Of a DNA stretch of 64,000 bases, positions 26,817 to 36,031 are shown piece after piece. The first letter of the stretch is position 1; the number at the start of each line of letters is the position of its first letter. This stretch comes from Pseudomonas piscis. Lineage in GTDB: Bacteria > Pseudomonadota > Gammaproteobacteria > Pseudomonadales > Pseudomonadaceae. The notes beneath the pieces were generated by a model that searched no databases, was not told where the DNA came from, and saw only the letters and a list, made by a program, of their open reading frames with translations. A program made the position numbers and the translations under genes. The stretch is taken from NCBI RefSeq assembly GCF_009380155.1, contig NZ_WHUV01000003.1, positions 124,001-188,000 of the forward strand. Reading direction: 5' to 3'.

Positions 26817-28030
26817 ACCTGAGGAACATCATCAAGCCGTATCCATCGCCGATCATCACCGGACGCGGCGTCGACCTCGACTTCCCGATGCTCGCCGGCT
26901 GCCTGACGCTGCTCGGCCTCGGGCTGATCATGATCGCCTCGGCGTCTACCGAAGTGGCCGCGGCCCAGTCCGGCAGCGCGCTGTACTACATGATCCGGCA
27001 CCTGATCTACATCCTGCTGGGCCTGGGCGCGTGCATCGTGACCATGATGATCCCGATCGCCACCTGGCAGCGCCTGGGCTGGATGATGCTGATCGGCGCC
27101 TTCGGCCTGCTGGTGATGGTGATCGTCCCGGGCATCGGTCGTGAGGTGAACGGTTCGATGCGCTGGATCGGCTTCAGCTTCTTCAACGTCCAGCCCTCCG
27201 AGATCGCCAAGGTGTTCGTGGTGATCTATCTCGCCGGCTACCTGGTGCGGCGGCAGAAGGAAGTACGCGAAAGCTGGATGGGTTTCTTCAAGCCATTCAT
27301 CGTGTTGTTGCCGATGGCCGGCCTGCTGCTGATGGAGCCCGACTTCGGCGCCACGGTAGTAATGATGGGCGCGGCTGCGGCGATGCTGTTCCTTGGGGGC
27401 GTCGGGTTGTTCCGCTTCTCCCTGATGGTGGTGCTGGCGGTGGCGGCGGTGGTGTTGCTGATCCAGATGCAGCCTTACCGGATGGCGCGCCTGACCAACT
27501 TCGCCGACCCGTGGGCCGACCAGTTCGGCGCCGGCTACCAGCTGTCCCAGGCGCTGATCGCCTTCGGCCGCGGTGAGTGGCTGGGCGTTGGCCTGGGCAA
27601 CAGCGTACAGAAGCAGTTCTACCTGCCAGAGGCCCACACCGACTTCGTGTTCTCGGTGCTGGCCGAGGAACTGGGGGCGGTGGGCTCGCTGTGCACCGTG
27701 GCGCTGTTCGGCTTCGTCTGTATCCGTGGCATGTACATCGGCTTGTGGGCCGAGAAGGCCCGGCAGTTCTTTGCCGCCTACGTCGCCTATGGCCTGTCGT
27801 TCCTGTGGATCGGCCAGTTCCTGATCAACATCGGGGTGAACGTCGGCCTTTTGCCGACCAAGGGCCTGACCCTGCCGTTCCTCAGTTATGGCGGCAGTTC
27901 CCTGGTGATCTGCTGTGCCTGCCTGGGCTTGTTGCTGCGTATCGAGTGGGAGAGCAGGACCCACCTGGGCAGCGAAGAGATGGAGTTCAATGAAAGTGAC
28001 TTTGCCGAGGAGCCGACCCATGGGCGCTAA
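26813..28030 (+). CDS. ftsW: Septal peptidoglycan glycosyltransferase FtsW
   Basis: 405 residues, ten membrane helices; SEDS-family glycosyltransferase partner of FtsI. Conserved elements are GIGREVNGSMRWIGFSFFNVQPSE, LLLMEPDFGATVV and LPTKGLTLPFLSYGGSSL. The ATG overlaps the murD stop by 4 bases. Its 3' end overlaps murG by 11 bases. Confidence 0.96.
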   Translation: MNLRNIIKPYPSPIITGRGVDLDFPMLAGCLTLLGLGLIMIASASTEVAAAQSGSALYYMIRHLIYILLGLGACIVTMMIPIATWQRLGWMMLIGAFGLLVMVIVPGIGREVNGSMRWIGFSFFNVQPSEIAKVFVVIYLAGYLVRRQKEVRESWMGFFKPFIVLLPMAGLLLMEPDFGATVVMMGAAAAMLFLGGVGLFRFSLMVVLAVAAVVLLIQMQPYRMARLTNFADPWADQFGAGYQLSQALIAFGRGEWLGVGLGNSVQKQFYLPEAHTDFVFSVLAEELGAVGSLCTVALFGFVCIRGMYIGLWAEKARQFFAAYVAYGLSFLWIGQFLINIGVNVGLLPTKGLTLPFLSYGGSSLVICCACLGLLLRIEWESRTHLGSEEMEFNESDFAEEPTHGR

Positions 28031-29090
28031 CGTGCTGATCATGGCCGGCGGCACCGGTGGCCACGTGTTCCCGGCGCTGGCTTGTGCCAGGGAGTTCCAG
28101 GCGCGCGGCTATAGCGTGCACTGGCTGGGCACCCCGCGGGGAATCGAGAACGACCTGGTGCCGGCTGCGGGCCTGCCCCTGCACCTGATCAACGTCACCG
28201 GGTTGCGTGGCAAGAGCAAGCTGTCGTTGCTCAAGGCGCCTTTCGTGCTGCTCAAGGCAGTGCTCCAGGCGCGGCGGATCATGCGCCAGCTCAAGCCGGT
28301 CTGCGTGCTGGGTTTTGGTGGTTATGTGACCGGGCCTGGTGGAGTTGCCGCCAAATTGTCCTCGGTGCCGGTCATTGTTCATGAGCAGAACGCGGTCGCC
28401 GGTACCGCCAATCGGCTGCTGGTGCCGTTGGCCGCCCGAGTCTGCGAAGCTTTCCCGGACACCTTCGGGGCCTCCGGTAGCCGCCGCACCACGGGCAATC
28501 CGGTACGCACCGAGCTGTTCCTCGAAGCACCGCGCGAGGCCCTGGCCGGACGCAAGGCACGTTTGCTGGTCCTGGGTGGAAGCCTGGGCGCAGAGCCGTT
28601 GAACAAGCTGCTGCCGGAAGCCCTGGCACAGGTCGCCCCCGAGCTGCGCCCGGAGGTGTTCCACCAGGCTGGCAAAAATCACGATGAGGTCACTGCAGAG
28701 CGTTACCGCGCCGCTGGCGTCGAGGCGCAGGTGCAGCCCTTTATCAAAGACATGGCCCAAGCCTATGGCTGGGCCGACCTGGTGGTTTGTCGCGCAGGTG
28801 CGTTGACCGTCAGCGAACTGGCTGCCGCCGGTCTGCCCTCGATGCTGGTGCCTTTGCCCCATGCGATCGACGACCACCAGACTCGCAACGCCGAATATTT
28901 GGCTCGTGAAGGCGCCGCCTTCCTGATGCCGCAAAGAACGACTGGCGCAGCGGACCTTGCCGCGCGCCTGACAGAGGTTTTGATGCAACCAGAACGACTC
29001 GACAACATGGCCCGTGCCGCACGCCGCCTGGCCAAACCCGAAGCGACCCAGGACGTGGTGAATATCTGCCTGGAGGTGGCCCATGGTTGA
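28020..29090 (+). CDS. murG: UDP-GlcNAc:lipid I N-acetylglucosaminyltransferase MurG
   Basis: 356 residues; GT-B glycosyltransferase that makes lipid II on the inner membrane face. The glycine-rich membrane/lipid-side loops are MAGGTGGHVFPALA and GFGGYVTGPGGVAA. The C-terminal UDP-GlcNAc site is LVVCRAGALTVSELAAAGLPS with LPHAIDDHQTRNAEYL. It overlaps murC by 8 bases. Confidence 0.97.
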   Translation: MGANVLIMAGGTGGHVFPALACAREFQARGYSVHWLGTPRGIENDLVPAAGLPLHLINVTGLRGKSKLSLLKAPFVLLKAVLQARRIMRQLKPVCVLGFGGYVTGPGGVAAKLSSVPVIVHEQNAVAGTANRLLVPLAARVCEAFPDTFGASGSRRTTGNPVRTELFLEAPREALAGRKARLLVLGGSLGAEPLNKLLPEALAQVAPELRPEVFHQAGKNHDEVTAERYRAAGVEAQVQPFIKDMAQAYGWADLVVCRAGALTVSELAAAGLPSMLVPLPHAIDDHQTRNAEYLAREGAAFLMPQRTTGAADLAARLTEVLMQPERLDNMARAARRLAKPEATQDVVNICLEVAHG

Positions 29091-30540
29091 GAGCCAGAAA
29101 GCCATGCCGCAACCGGAAATGCGCCGCATCCGCCGCATCCACTTCGTCGGTATCGGCGGCGTGGGCATGTGCGGGATCGCCGAGGTGCTGCTGAACCTGG
29201 GATACCAGGTATCCGGTTCCGACCTCAAGGCCTCGGCCGTTACTGAGCGCCTGGAGTCGTTCGGGGCGCAGATCTTCATCGGCCACCGTGCCGAGAACGC
29301 CGCCCATGCCGACGTGCTGGTGGTATCCAGCGCCGTGAACACTTCCAACCCGGAGGTCGCCACTGCCCTGGAGCGGCGGGTGCCGGTGGTACCGCGCGCG
29401 GAAATGCTCGCCGAGCTGATGCGCTATCGCCACGGCGTGGCCGTGGCCGGTACCCATGGCAAGACCACCACCACCAGCCTGCTGGCCTCGGTGTTCGCCG
29501 CTGGCGGCCTGGACCCGACCTTCGTCATCGGTGGCCGGCTCAATGCCGCGGGCACCAATGCGCAACTGGGTACCAGCCGCTACCTGATCGCCGAAGCCGA
29601 TGAAAGCGACGCCAGCTTCCTGCACCTGCAACCGCTGGTGGCCGTGGTGACCAACATCGACGCCGACCACATGGCGACCTATGACGGTGACTTCAACAAG
29701 CTGAAGAAGACCTTCGTCGACTTCCTGCACAACCTGCCGTTCTACGGGCTGGCGGTGATGTGCCTGGACGATCCGGTGGTGCGCGAGATCCTGCCGCAGG
29801 TCAAGCGGCCGACCGTGACCTACGGTTTCAACGAAGAAGCCGACGTACGCGCGATCAATGTTCGCCAGCAAGGCATGCAGACCTTCTTCACCGTGCTGCG
29901 TCGCGACCGCGAGCCACTGGATGTGTCGGTGAACATGCCGGGCAACCATAACGTGCTCAACTCGCTGGCGACGATCGCGATCGCCACCGACGAAGGCATC
30001 AGCGACGAAGCCATTGTCCAGGGCCTGTCGGGCTTCCAGGGCGTGGGCCGGCGCTTCCAGGTCTACGGCGAACTGCCGGTGGAAGGTGGCAACGTGATGC
30101 TGGTGGACGACTACGGGCACCACCCGACCGAGGTCGCCGCGGTGATCAAGGCCGTGCGTGGTGGCTGGCCGGAACGCCGCCTGGTGATGGTCTACCAGCC
30201 GCATCGCTACAGCCGCACCCGCGACCTGTACGACGATTTCGTGCAGGTGCTGACCGACGCCAACGTATTGCTGCTGATGGAAGTCTATCCGGCCGGTGAA
30301 GAGCCGATTCCCGGAGCCGACAGCCGCCAGCTGTGCCACAGCATCCGCCAGCGCGGCCAACTGGACCCGATCTACATCGAGCGCGGTGTCGACCTGGCGC
30401 CGTTGGTCAAGCCGTTGCTGCGTGCCGGCGACATATTGTTGTGCCAGGGGGCCGGCGACATCGGCGGCCTGGCGCCCAAGCTGCTCAACAGTCCACTGTT
30501 CGCCGGAGCCGTGGCTGCTGGCAAGGGAGCGTCGAAATGA
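29083..30540 (+). CDS. murC: UDP-MurNAc:L-alanine ligase MurC
   Basis: 485 residues; adds the first amino acid of the stem peptide. Signatures are HFVGIGGVGMCGIAEVLLNLGY (UDP loop), VAGTHGKTTTTSLLASVF (ATP loop), EADESDASFLHL, NIDADHM, MLVDDYGHHPTE and YQPHRYSRTRDL. It overlaps murG by 8 and ddlB by 4 bases. Confidence 0.97.
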   Translation: MVESQKAMPQPEMRRIRRIHFVGIGGVGMCGIAEVLLNLGYQVSGSDLKASAVTERLESFGAQIFIGHRAENAAHADVLVVSSAVNTSNPEVATALERRVPVVPRAEMLAELMRYRHGVAVAGTHGKTTTTSLLASVFAAGGLDPTFVIGGRLNAAGTNAQLGTSRYLIAEADESDASFLHLQPLVAVVTNIDADHMATYDGDFNKLKKTFVDFLHNLPFYGLAVMCLDDPVVREILPQVKRPTVTYGFNEEADVRAINVRQQGMQTFFTVLRRDREPLDVSVNMPGNHNVLNSLATIAIATDEGISDEAIVQGLSGFQGVGRRFQVYGELPVEGGNVMLVDDYGHHPTEVAAVIKAVRGGWPERRLVMVYQPHRYSRTRDLYDDFVQVLTDANVLLLMEVYPAGEEPIPGADSRQLCHSIRQRGQLDPIYIERGVDLAPLVKPLLRAGDILLCQGAGDIGGLAPKLLNSPLFAGAVAAGKGASK

Positions 30541-31493
30541 TCGCTGCCTACGCCAAGCTGTTCTCCACCGTGCCCCCGGCCGACTTCGGTCGTGTGGCCG
30601 TGCTGTATGGCGGCAAGAGTGCCGAGCGCGAAGTGTCGCTGAAGTCCGGCAAGGCCGTGCTCGAAGCCCTGCAGGGCGGCGGTGTGGATGCCTTCGGCAT
30701 CGACGTCGGCGATGACCTGCTGCAGCGCCTGTTGAGCGAAAAGATCGATCGCGCCTTCATCATCCTCCACGGCCGTGGCGGTGAAGACGGCAGCATGCAG
30801 GGCCTGCTGGAGTGCCTGGGGATTCCCTACACCGGCAGCGGCATCCTCGCCTCGGCGCTGGCCATGGACAAGCTGCGGACCAAGCAGGTCTGGCACAGCC
30901 TGGGCATTCCGACGCCACGCCATGCGGTGCTGAGCTCCGAAAGCGACTGTATTTGCGCGGCGGCGGAACTGGGCATGCCTTTGATCGTCAAACCGGCCCA
31001 TGAAGGTTCCAGTATCGGTATGGCCAAGGTGACCACCAGCTCCGAGTTGATCGAGGCATGGAAGGCGGCCAGTACCTATGATTCGCAAGTGTTGGTCGAG
31101 CAATGGATCCAGGGTCCAGAGTTCACCATCGCGACCCTGCGCGGCCAGGTCTTGCCACCTATCGCCCTGGGCACTCCCCACACGTTCTACGACTACGACG
31201 CCAAGTACCTGGCTTCCGATACCCAGTACCGGATCCCGTGCGGCCTCGATAGCGACAAAGAGCAGGAACTCATGGAACTCACGGCCAAGGCCTGTGAGGC
31301 GCTCGGTATCGCCGGTTGGGCGCGTGCCGATGTGATGCAGGATGCCCAGGGGCAGTTCTGGTTCCTGGAAGTGAACACCGCTCCAGGCATGACCGACCAC
31401 AGTCTGGTGCCGATGGCCGCTCGTGCGGCCGGTCTGGATTTCCAGCAACTGGTGTTGGCCATCCTGGCAGCCAGTCTTGAGGCGCGAGGTTAA
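30537..31493 (+). CDS. ddlB: D-alanine:D-alanine ligase B
   Basis: 318 residues; ATP-grasp ligase producing D-Ala-D-Ala for MurF. VLYGGKSAEREVSLKSG, the HGRGGEDGSMQGLLE substrate block, KPAHEGSSIGMAKV and WFLEVNTAPGMTDHSLVP (metal ligands E and N) are all present. Expected length for the family. Confidence 0.96.
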   Translation: MIAAYAKLFSTVPPADFGRVAVLYGGKSAEREVSLKSGKAVLEALQGGGVDAFGIDVGDDLLQRLLSEKIDRAFIILHGRGGEDGSMQGLLECLGIPYTGSGILASALAMDKLRTKQVWHSLGIPTPRHAVLSSESDCICAAAELGMPLIVKPAHEGSSIGMAKVTTSSELIEAWKAASTYDSQVLVEQWIQGPEFTIATLRGQVLPPIALGTPHTFYDYDAKYLASDTQYRIPCGLDSDKEQELMELTAKACEALGIAGWARADVMQDAQGQFWFLEVNTAPGMTDHSLVPMAARAAGLDFQQLVLAILAASLEARG

Positions 31494-31497
31494 GACC

Positions 31498-32364
31498 ATG
31501 CAAGGCGCATCGCTTCGTCATCAGCAACCCGTACCCGGCCGCAAGCCGGTGCCGCGGGGTGCCAGCCGGATGGTGGCCAAAGAGCCGATGTCGGTGCGCC
31601 TGCCAAAAGCCAACTTCGGCTTCCTGAAAAGCCTGTTCTGGCCTGTGCTGCTGGTGGCATTGGGGTTCGGCACCTACGAAGGCGCCCAGCGTCTTTTGCC
31701 CTATGCCGACCGCCCGATCACCAAGATCGCGGTGCAGGGGGACTTGAGCTACATCAGCCAGCAGGCGGTGCAGCAGCGAATCGCGCCTTACGTCGCGGCG
31801 AGCTTCTTCACCATCGACCTGGCGAGCATGCGCACCGAACTGGAGCAGATGCCCTGGATCGCCCATGCCGAGGTACGCCGGGTGTGGCCGGACCAGGTGG
31901 TGATTCGCCTGGAAGAACAACTACCCGTGGCCCGCTGGGGCGACGAGGCGCTGTTGAACAACCAGGGCCAGGCCTTCACCCCGCGTGAACTGGCGAACTA
32001 TGAGCACTTGCCGCAGTTGTTCGGGCCGCAGCGGGCCCAGCAGCAAGTGATGCAGCAGTATCAGGTGTTGAGCCAGATGCTGCGGCCGCTGGGCTTCTCG
32101 ATTGCCCGTCTGGAACTGCGCGAGCGTGGCAGCTGGTTCCTGACCACCGGTGCCGGCAGTGCCGGACCGGGAATCGAGTTGCTGCTGGGTCGCGATCATC
32201 TGGTGGAAAAGATGCGCCGCTTCATTGCCATTTATGAAAAAACGCTGAAAGAACAGATCACGAACATCGCGCGCATCGATCTGCGCTACGCCAACGGCCT
32301 GGCCGTGGGCTGGCGCGATCCGGCGGCACCCACGACGGCGCAGCCCGCCGTCGCGAAGAATTAA
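31498..32364 (+). CDS. ftsQ: Cell division protein FtsQ
   Basis: 288 residues. A basic cytoplasmic N-terminus of about 45 residues, one membrane helix (FLKSLFWPVLLVALGFGTYEGA), then periplasmic POTRA (ITKIAVQGDLSYISQQAVQQRI) and beta domains with MPWIAHAEVRRVWPDQVVIRLEEQLPVARW. It links early and late divisome proteins. Starts 4 bases after ddlB. Confidence 0.95.
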   Translation: MQGASLRHQQPVPGRKPVPRGASRMVAKEPMSVRLPKANFGFLKSLFWPVLLVALGFGTYEGAQRLLPYADRPITKIAVQGDLSYISQQAVQQRIAPYVAASFFTIDLASMRTELEQMPWIAHAEVRRVWPDQVVIRLEEQLPVARWGDEALLNNQGQAFTPRELANYEHLPQLFGPQRAQQQVMQQYQVLSQMLRPLGFSIARLELRERGSWFLTTGAGSAGPGIELLLGRDHLVEKMRRFIAIYEKTLKEQITNIARIDLRYANGLAVGWRDPAAPTTAQPAVAKN

Positions 32365-32378
32365 GAAGAGGCAGGACC

Positions 32379-33638
32379 ATGGCAAATGTGCAAAGCGGCA
32401 AAATGATCGTCGGCCTGGATATCGGCACCTCCAAGGTGGTGGCGCTGGTGGGCGAAGTCGCGGCCGATGGCTCGCTGGAAATCGTCGGTATCGGTACCCA
32501 TCCGTCCCGCGGCCTGAAGAAGGGCGTGGTGGTGAACATCGAGTCCACCGTGCAGTCGATCCAGCGGGCAGTGGAAGAAGCGCAACTGATGGCGGGCTGC
32601 CGCATCCACTCGGCGTTCGTCGGCGTGGCGGGCAATCACATCCGCAGCCTGAACTCCCACGGCATCGTGGCGATCCGCGACCGCGAGGTCAGCTCGGCGG
32701 ACCTGGAACGAGTCCTGGACGCGGCCCAGGCGGTAGCGATCCCGGCGGACCAGCGGGTCCTGCACACCCTGCCGCAGGACTACGTGATCGATAACCAGGA
32801 AGGCGTGCGCGAGCCCCTGGGCATGTCCGGCGTGCGCCTGGAAGCCAAGGTCCACGTGGTGACCTGCGCGGTCAACGCGGCGCAGAACATCGAGAAGTGC
32901 GTACGTCGCTGCGGCCTGGAAATCGACGACATCATTCTCGAGCAGTTGGCCTCTGCCTATGCGGTGCTCACCGACGACGAGAAGGAACTGGGCGTGTGCC
33001 TGGTGGATATCGGCGGCGGTACCACCGACATGGCGATCTTCACCGAAGGCGCGATTCGCCACACCGCGGTGATCCCGATCGCCGGCGACCAGGTGACCAA
33101 CGACATCGCCATGGCCCTGCGGACTCCGACCCAGTACGCCGAAGAGATCAAGATCCGCTACGCCTGCGCCCTGGCCAAGCTGGCCGGTGCTGGCGAAACC
33201 ATCAAGGTGCCGAGCGTCGGCGACCGTCCGCCGCGCGAGCTGTCGCGCCAGGCCCTGGCCGAGGTAGTCGAGCCGCGCTACGACGAGCTGTTCACCCTGA
33301 TCCAGGCCGAGCTGCGCCGCAGCGGCTACGAAGACCTGATCCCGGCGGGCATCGTGCTCACCGGCGGCACCTCGAAGATGGAAGGCGCGGTGGAGCTGGC
33401 CGAGGAAATTTTCCACATGCCGGTCCGCCTGGGCGTGCCCCACAGTGTCAAGGGCCTGACCGACGTCGTGCGCAACCCGATCTATTCCACCGGTGTCGGC
33501 CTGTTGCAGTACGGATTGCAGAAGCAGTCCGACGGCATCCAGTTCTCCGGCATCGGCAACCGCGACAGCTACAGCAGCGACGAGCCCAAGGCCGCCTTGC
33601 TCGATCGCATCAAGAGCTGGGTCCAGGGCAACTTCTGA
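32379..33638 (+). CDS. ftsA: Cell division protein FtsA
   Basis: 419 residues; actin-like ATPase that tethers FtsZ to the membrane. Visible are MIVGLDIGTSKVVALVGE (phosphate 1), CLVDIGGGTTDMAIF (phosphate 2), GIVLTGGTSKMEGA (adenosine) and the C-terminal amphipathic membrane anchor LLDRIKSWVQGNF. The 1C domain lies around residues 85-165. Confidence 0.97.
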   Translation: MANVQSGKMIVGLDIGTSKVVALVGEVAADGSLEIVGIGTHPSRGLKKGVVVNIESTVQSIQRAVEEAQLMAGCRIHSAFVGVAGNHIRSLNSHGIVAIRDREVSSADLERVLDAAQAVAIPADQRVLHTLPQDYVIDNQEGVREPLGMSGVRLEAKVHVVTCAVNAAQNIEKCVRRCGLEIDDIILEQLASAYAVLTDDEKELGVCLVDIGGGTTDMAIFTEGAIRHTAVIPIAGDQVTNDIAMALRTPTQYAEEIKIRYACALAKLAGAGETIKVPSVGDRPPRELSRQALAEVVEPRYDELFTLIQAELRRSGYEDLIPAGIVLTGGTSKMEGAVELAEEIFHMPVRLGVPHSVKGLTDVVRNPIYSTGVGLLQYGLQKQSDGIQFSGIGNRDSYSSDEPKAALLDRIKSWVQGNF

Positions 33639-33677
33639 TACGCGGTTACAAGCAACAGGTTTCAAGCGGTACGCAGT

Positions 33678-33707
33678 AAAGCAGCAGGCAACAAAGCAGT
33701 AGGCAGT
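33678..33707 (+). repeat. Imperfect 15-base tandem repeat in the ftsA-ftsZ spacer
   Basis: AAAGCAGCAGGCAAC is followed immediately by AAAGCAGTAGGCAGT (12 of 15 bases identical), and a further GTAGGC follows. It lies in the 103-base gap between ftsA and ftsZ, upstream of the ftsZ Shine-Dalgarno AAAGGAGAGGG. Confidence 0.7.
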
Positions 33708-33741
33708 AGGCGAAAAACTAGAGAATGAAAGGAGAGGGAAA

Positions 33742-34938
33742 ATGTTCGAACTCGTAGACAACATCCCGCAAAGTCCGGTAATCAAGGTTATCGGCGTAGG
33801 CGGTGGCGGCGGCAACGCGGTCAATCACATGGTCAAGAGCAACATCGAAGGCGTCGAGTTCATCTGCGCCAACACCGATGCTCAGGCGCTGAAGAACATC
33901 GGCGCGCGGACCATCCTGCAACTGGGTACCGGTGTGACCAAGGGCCTGGGCGCGGGTGCCAATCCGGAAGTCGGTCGTCAGGCCGCCCTGGAAGACCGCG
34001 AACGTATCGCCGAAGTACTGGCGGGCACCAACATGGTGTTCATCACCACTGGCATGGGCGGCGGTACCGGTACCGGTGCGGCGCCGATCATCGCCGAAGT
34101 GGCCAAGGAAATGGGCATCCTCACCGTTGCGGTGGTGACTCGTCCGTTCCCGTTCGAAGGCCGCAAGCGCATGCAGATCGCCGATGAAGGTATCCGCGCG
34201 CTGAGCGAAAGCGTCGACTCGTTGATCACCATCCCCAACGAGAAGCTGCTGACCATCCTGGGCAAGGACGCCAGCCTGCTGTCTGCCTTCGCCAAGGCCG
34301 ATGACGTGCTGGCTGGTGCCGTTCGCGGTATCTCCGACATCATCAAGCGTCCGGGCATGATCAACGTCGACTTCGCCGACGTTCGTACCGTGATGAGCGA
34401 AATGGGCATGGCGATGATGGGTACCGGCTGCGCCAGCGGTCCTAACCGTGCACGCGAAGCCACCGAGGCGGCGATCCGCAACCCGCTGCTCGAGGACGTC
34501 AACCTGGAAGGCGCTCGCGGCATCCTGGTGAACATCACCGCCGGTCCCGACTTGTCCCTGGGCGAGTACTCCGACGTGGGTAGCATCATCGAGGCCTTCG
34601 CTTCCGAGCACGCCATGGTCAAGGTCGGTACCGTTATCGATCCGGACATGCGTGACGAGTTGCACGTGACCGTAGTGGCCACCGGCCTGGGCGCGAAGAT
34701 CGAGAAGCCTGTGAAGGTCATCGACAATACCGTTCAGACCTCCATGTCGTCCGCGCAGTCGCAAGCGCCAGCCCCTGCTCGCCAGGAGCTGCCGTCGGTG
34801 AACTACCGCGACCTGGATCGTCCGACCGTCATGCGTAATCAGGCGCAATCGAACGCGGCGACCGCAGCGAAGTTGAATCCGCAAGATGATCTGGACTATC
34901 TGGACATCCCGGCATTCCTGCGTCGTCAGGCCGATTGA
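33742..34938 (+). CDS. ftsZ: Cell division GTPase FtsZ
   Basis: 398 residues; tubulin homologue forming the Z ring. GTP-binding motifs are GVGGGGGNAVNHMV, NTDAQAL, the tubulin signature GMGGGTGTGAAPIIAEVA and NVDFADVRTVM. After a variable linker (about 318-380, Gln/Ala-rich) comes the conserved C-terminal peptide DYLDIPAFLRRQAD, which binds FtsA, ZipA and MinC. AAAGGAGAGGG precedes the ATG. Confidence 0.98.
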   Translation: MFELVDNIPQSPVIKVIGVGGGGGNAVNHMVKSNIEGVEFICANTDAQALKNIGARTILQLGTGVTKGLGAGANPEVGRQAALEDRERIAEVLAGTNMVFITTGMGGGTGTGAAPIIAEVAKEMGILTVAVVTRPFPFEGRKRMQIADEGIRALSESVDSLITIPNEKLLTILGKDASLLSAFAKADDVLAGAVRGISDIIKRPGMINVDFADVRTVMSEMGMAMMGTGCASGPNRAREATEAAIRNPLLEDVNLEGARGILVNITAGPDLSLGEYSDVGSIIEAFASEHAMVKVGTVIDPDMRDELHVTVVATGLGAKIEKPVKVIDNTVQTSMSSAQSQAPAPARQELPSVNYRDLDRPTVMRNQAQSNAATAAKLNPQDDLDYLDIPAFLRRQAD

Positions 34939-35050
34939 TGGAATGCATCAGGGGTATTAGGGTGATTGGTGTTCAGCAAAGGCGTGGTCTGCTATTATCG
35001 CCAGCCTTTGTTGATACCAGTTCGCAATTTGCGCTGAAGCGGCCCAAGCC

Positions 35051-35962
35051 ATGATTAAACAACGCACCCTGAAGAATATTATCCGTGCCACAGGTGTAGG
35101 CCTGCATTCCGGGGAGAAGGTATACCTGACCCTCAAGCCTGCGCCTGTCGACACCGGCATTGTGTTTTGTCGTGCCGACCTGGACCCTGTGGTGCAGATT
35201 CCTGCTCGCGCGGAAAACGTTGGCGAAACCACCATGTCGACCACTCTGGTCAATGGTGACGTCAAAGTGGACACGGTGGAGCACTTGCTCTCGGCCATGG
35301 CTGGCCTGGGCATCGATAACGCCTACGTCGAGCTCTCCGCGTCCGAAGTCCCGATCATGGACGGTAGCGCCGGACCCTTCGTATTCCTGATTCAATCTGC
35401 TGGCCTCGAAGAACAGGACGCAGCTAAAAAGTTCATCCGCATCCTTCGTGAAGTGACAGTGGAAGACGGCGACAAGCGCGCCACTTTCGTGCCTTTCGAT
35501 GGTTTTAAAGTGAGCTTCGAGATCGATTTCGATCACCCGGTTTTCCGTGACCGCACCCAGAGTGCAAGCGTGGACTTCTCCAGTACTTCGTTCGTAAAAG
35601 AAGTCAGTCGCGCCCGTACCTTTGGTTTCATGAGTGACATCGAGTACCTGCGCAAGCACAACCTCGCACTCGGCGGCAGCGTGGAAAACGCCATTGTGGT
35701 CGATTCGGATGGCGTACTGAATGAAGACGGTCTTCGTTACGAAGATGAATTCGTCAAGCACAAGATCCTGGATGCAATTGGTGATCTCTACCTGCTGGGC
35801 AACAGCCTGATAGGTGAGTTCAAAGGCTTCAAGTCGGGCCACGCCCTGAACAACCAACTCCTGCGCAAGTTGATTGAGCAGAAGGATGCTTGGGAAGTGG
35901 TGACCTTCGAAGATGCCAGCACTGCACCGATCTCTTACATGCGTCCAGTCGCGGCCGTGTAA
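35051..35962 (+). CDS. lpxC: UDP-3-O-acyl-N-acetylglucosamine deacetylase LpxC
   Basis: 303 residues; the zinc deacetylase that commits to lipid A. Zinc ligands are in VEHLLSAMAGLG (His near 78) and HKILDAIGDLYLLG (His and Asp about 237-241). SEVPIMDGSAGPFVF and the acyl-channel ARTFGFM region are conserved. It is the last gene of the cluster, 112 bases after ftsZ; that spacer may carry its own promoter. A terminator follows. Confidence 0.97.
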   Translation: MIKQRTLKNIIRATGVGLHSGEKVYLTLKPAPVDTGIVFCRADLDPVVQIPARAENVGETTMSTTLVNGDVKVDTVEHLLSAMAGLGIDNAYVELSASEVPIMDGSAGPFVFLIQSAGLEEQDAAKKFIRILREVTVEDGDKRATFVPFDGFKVSFEIDFDHPVFRDRTQSASVDFSSTSFVKEVSRARTFGFMSDIEYLRKHNLALGGSVENAIVVDSDGVLNEDGLRYEDEFVKHKILDAIGDLYLLGNSLIGEFKGFKSGHALNNQLLRKLIEQKDAWEVVTFEDASTAPISYMRPVAAV

Positions 35963-35988
35963 GTAATACTCTCTTTCCTTTTGTTTTG

Positions 35989-36017
35989 AAGGCCATCCCC
36001 CCGGATGGCCTTTTTTT
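35989..36017. terminator. Terminator after lpxC
   Basis: AAGGCCATCC-CCCC-GGATGGCCTT with a T7 run. It lies between convergent genes, with the minus-strand gene ending 15 bases on. Confidence 0.88.
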
Positions 36018-36031
36018 ATGCCCGCGATATT

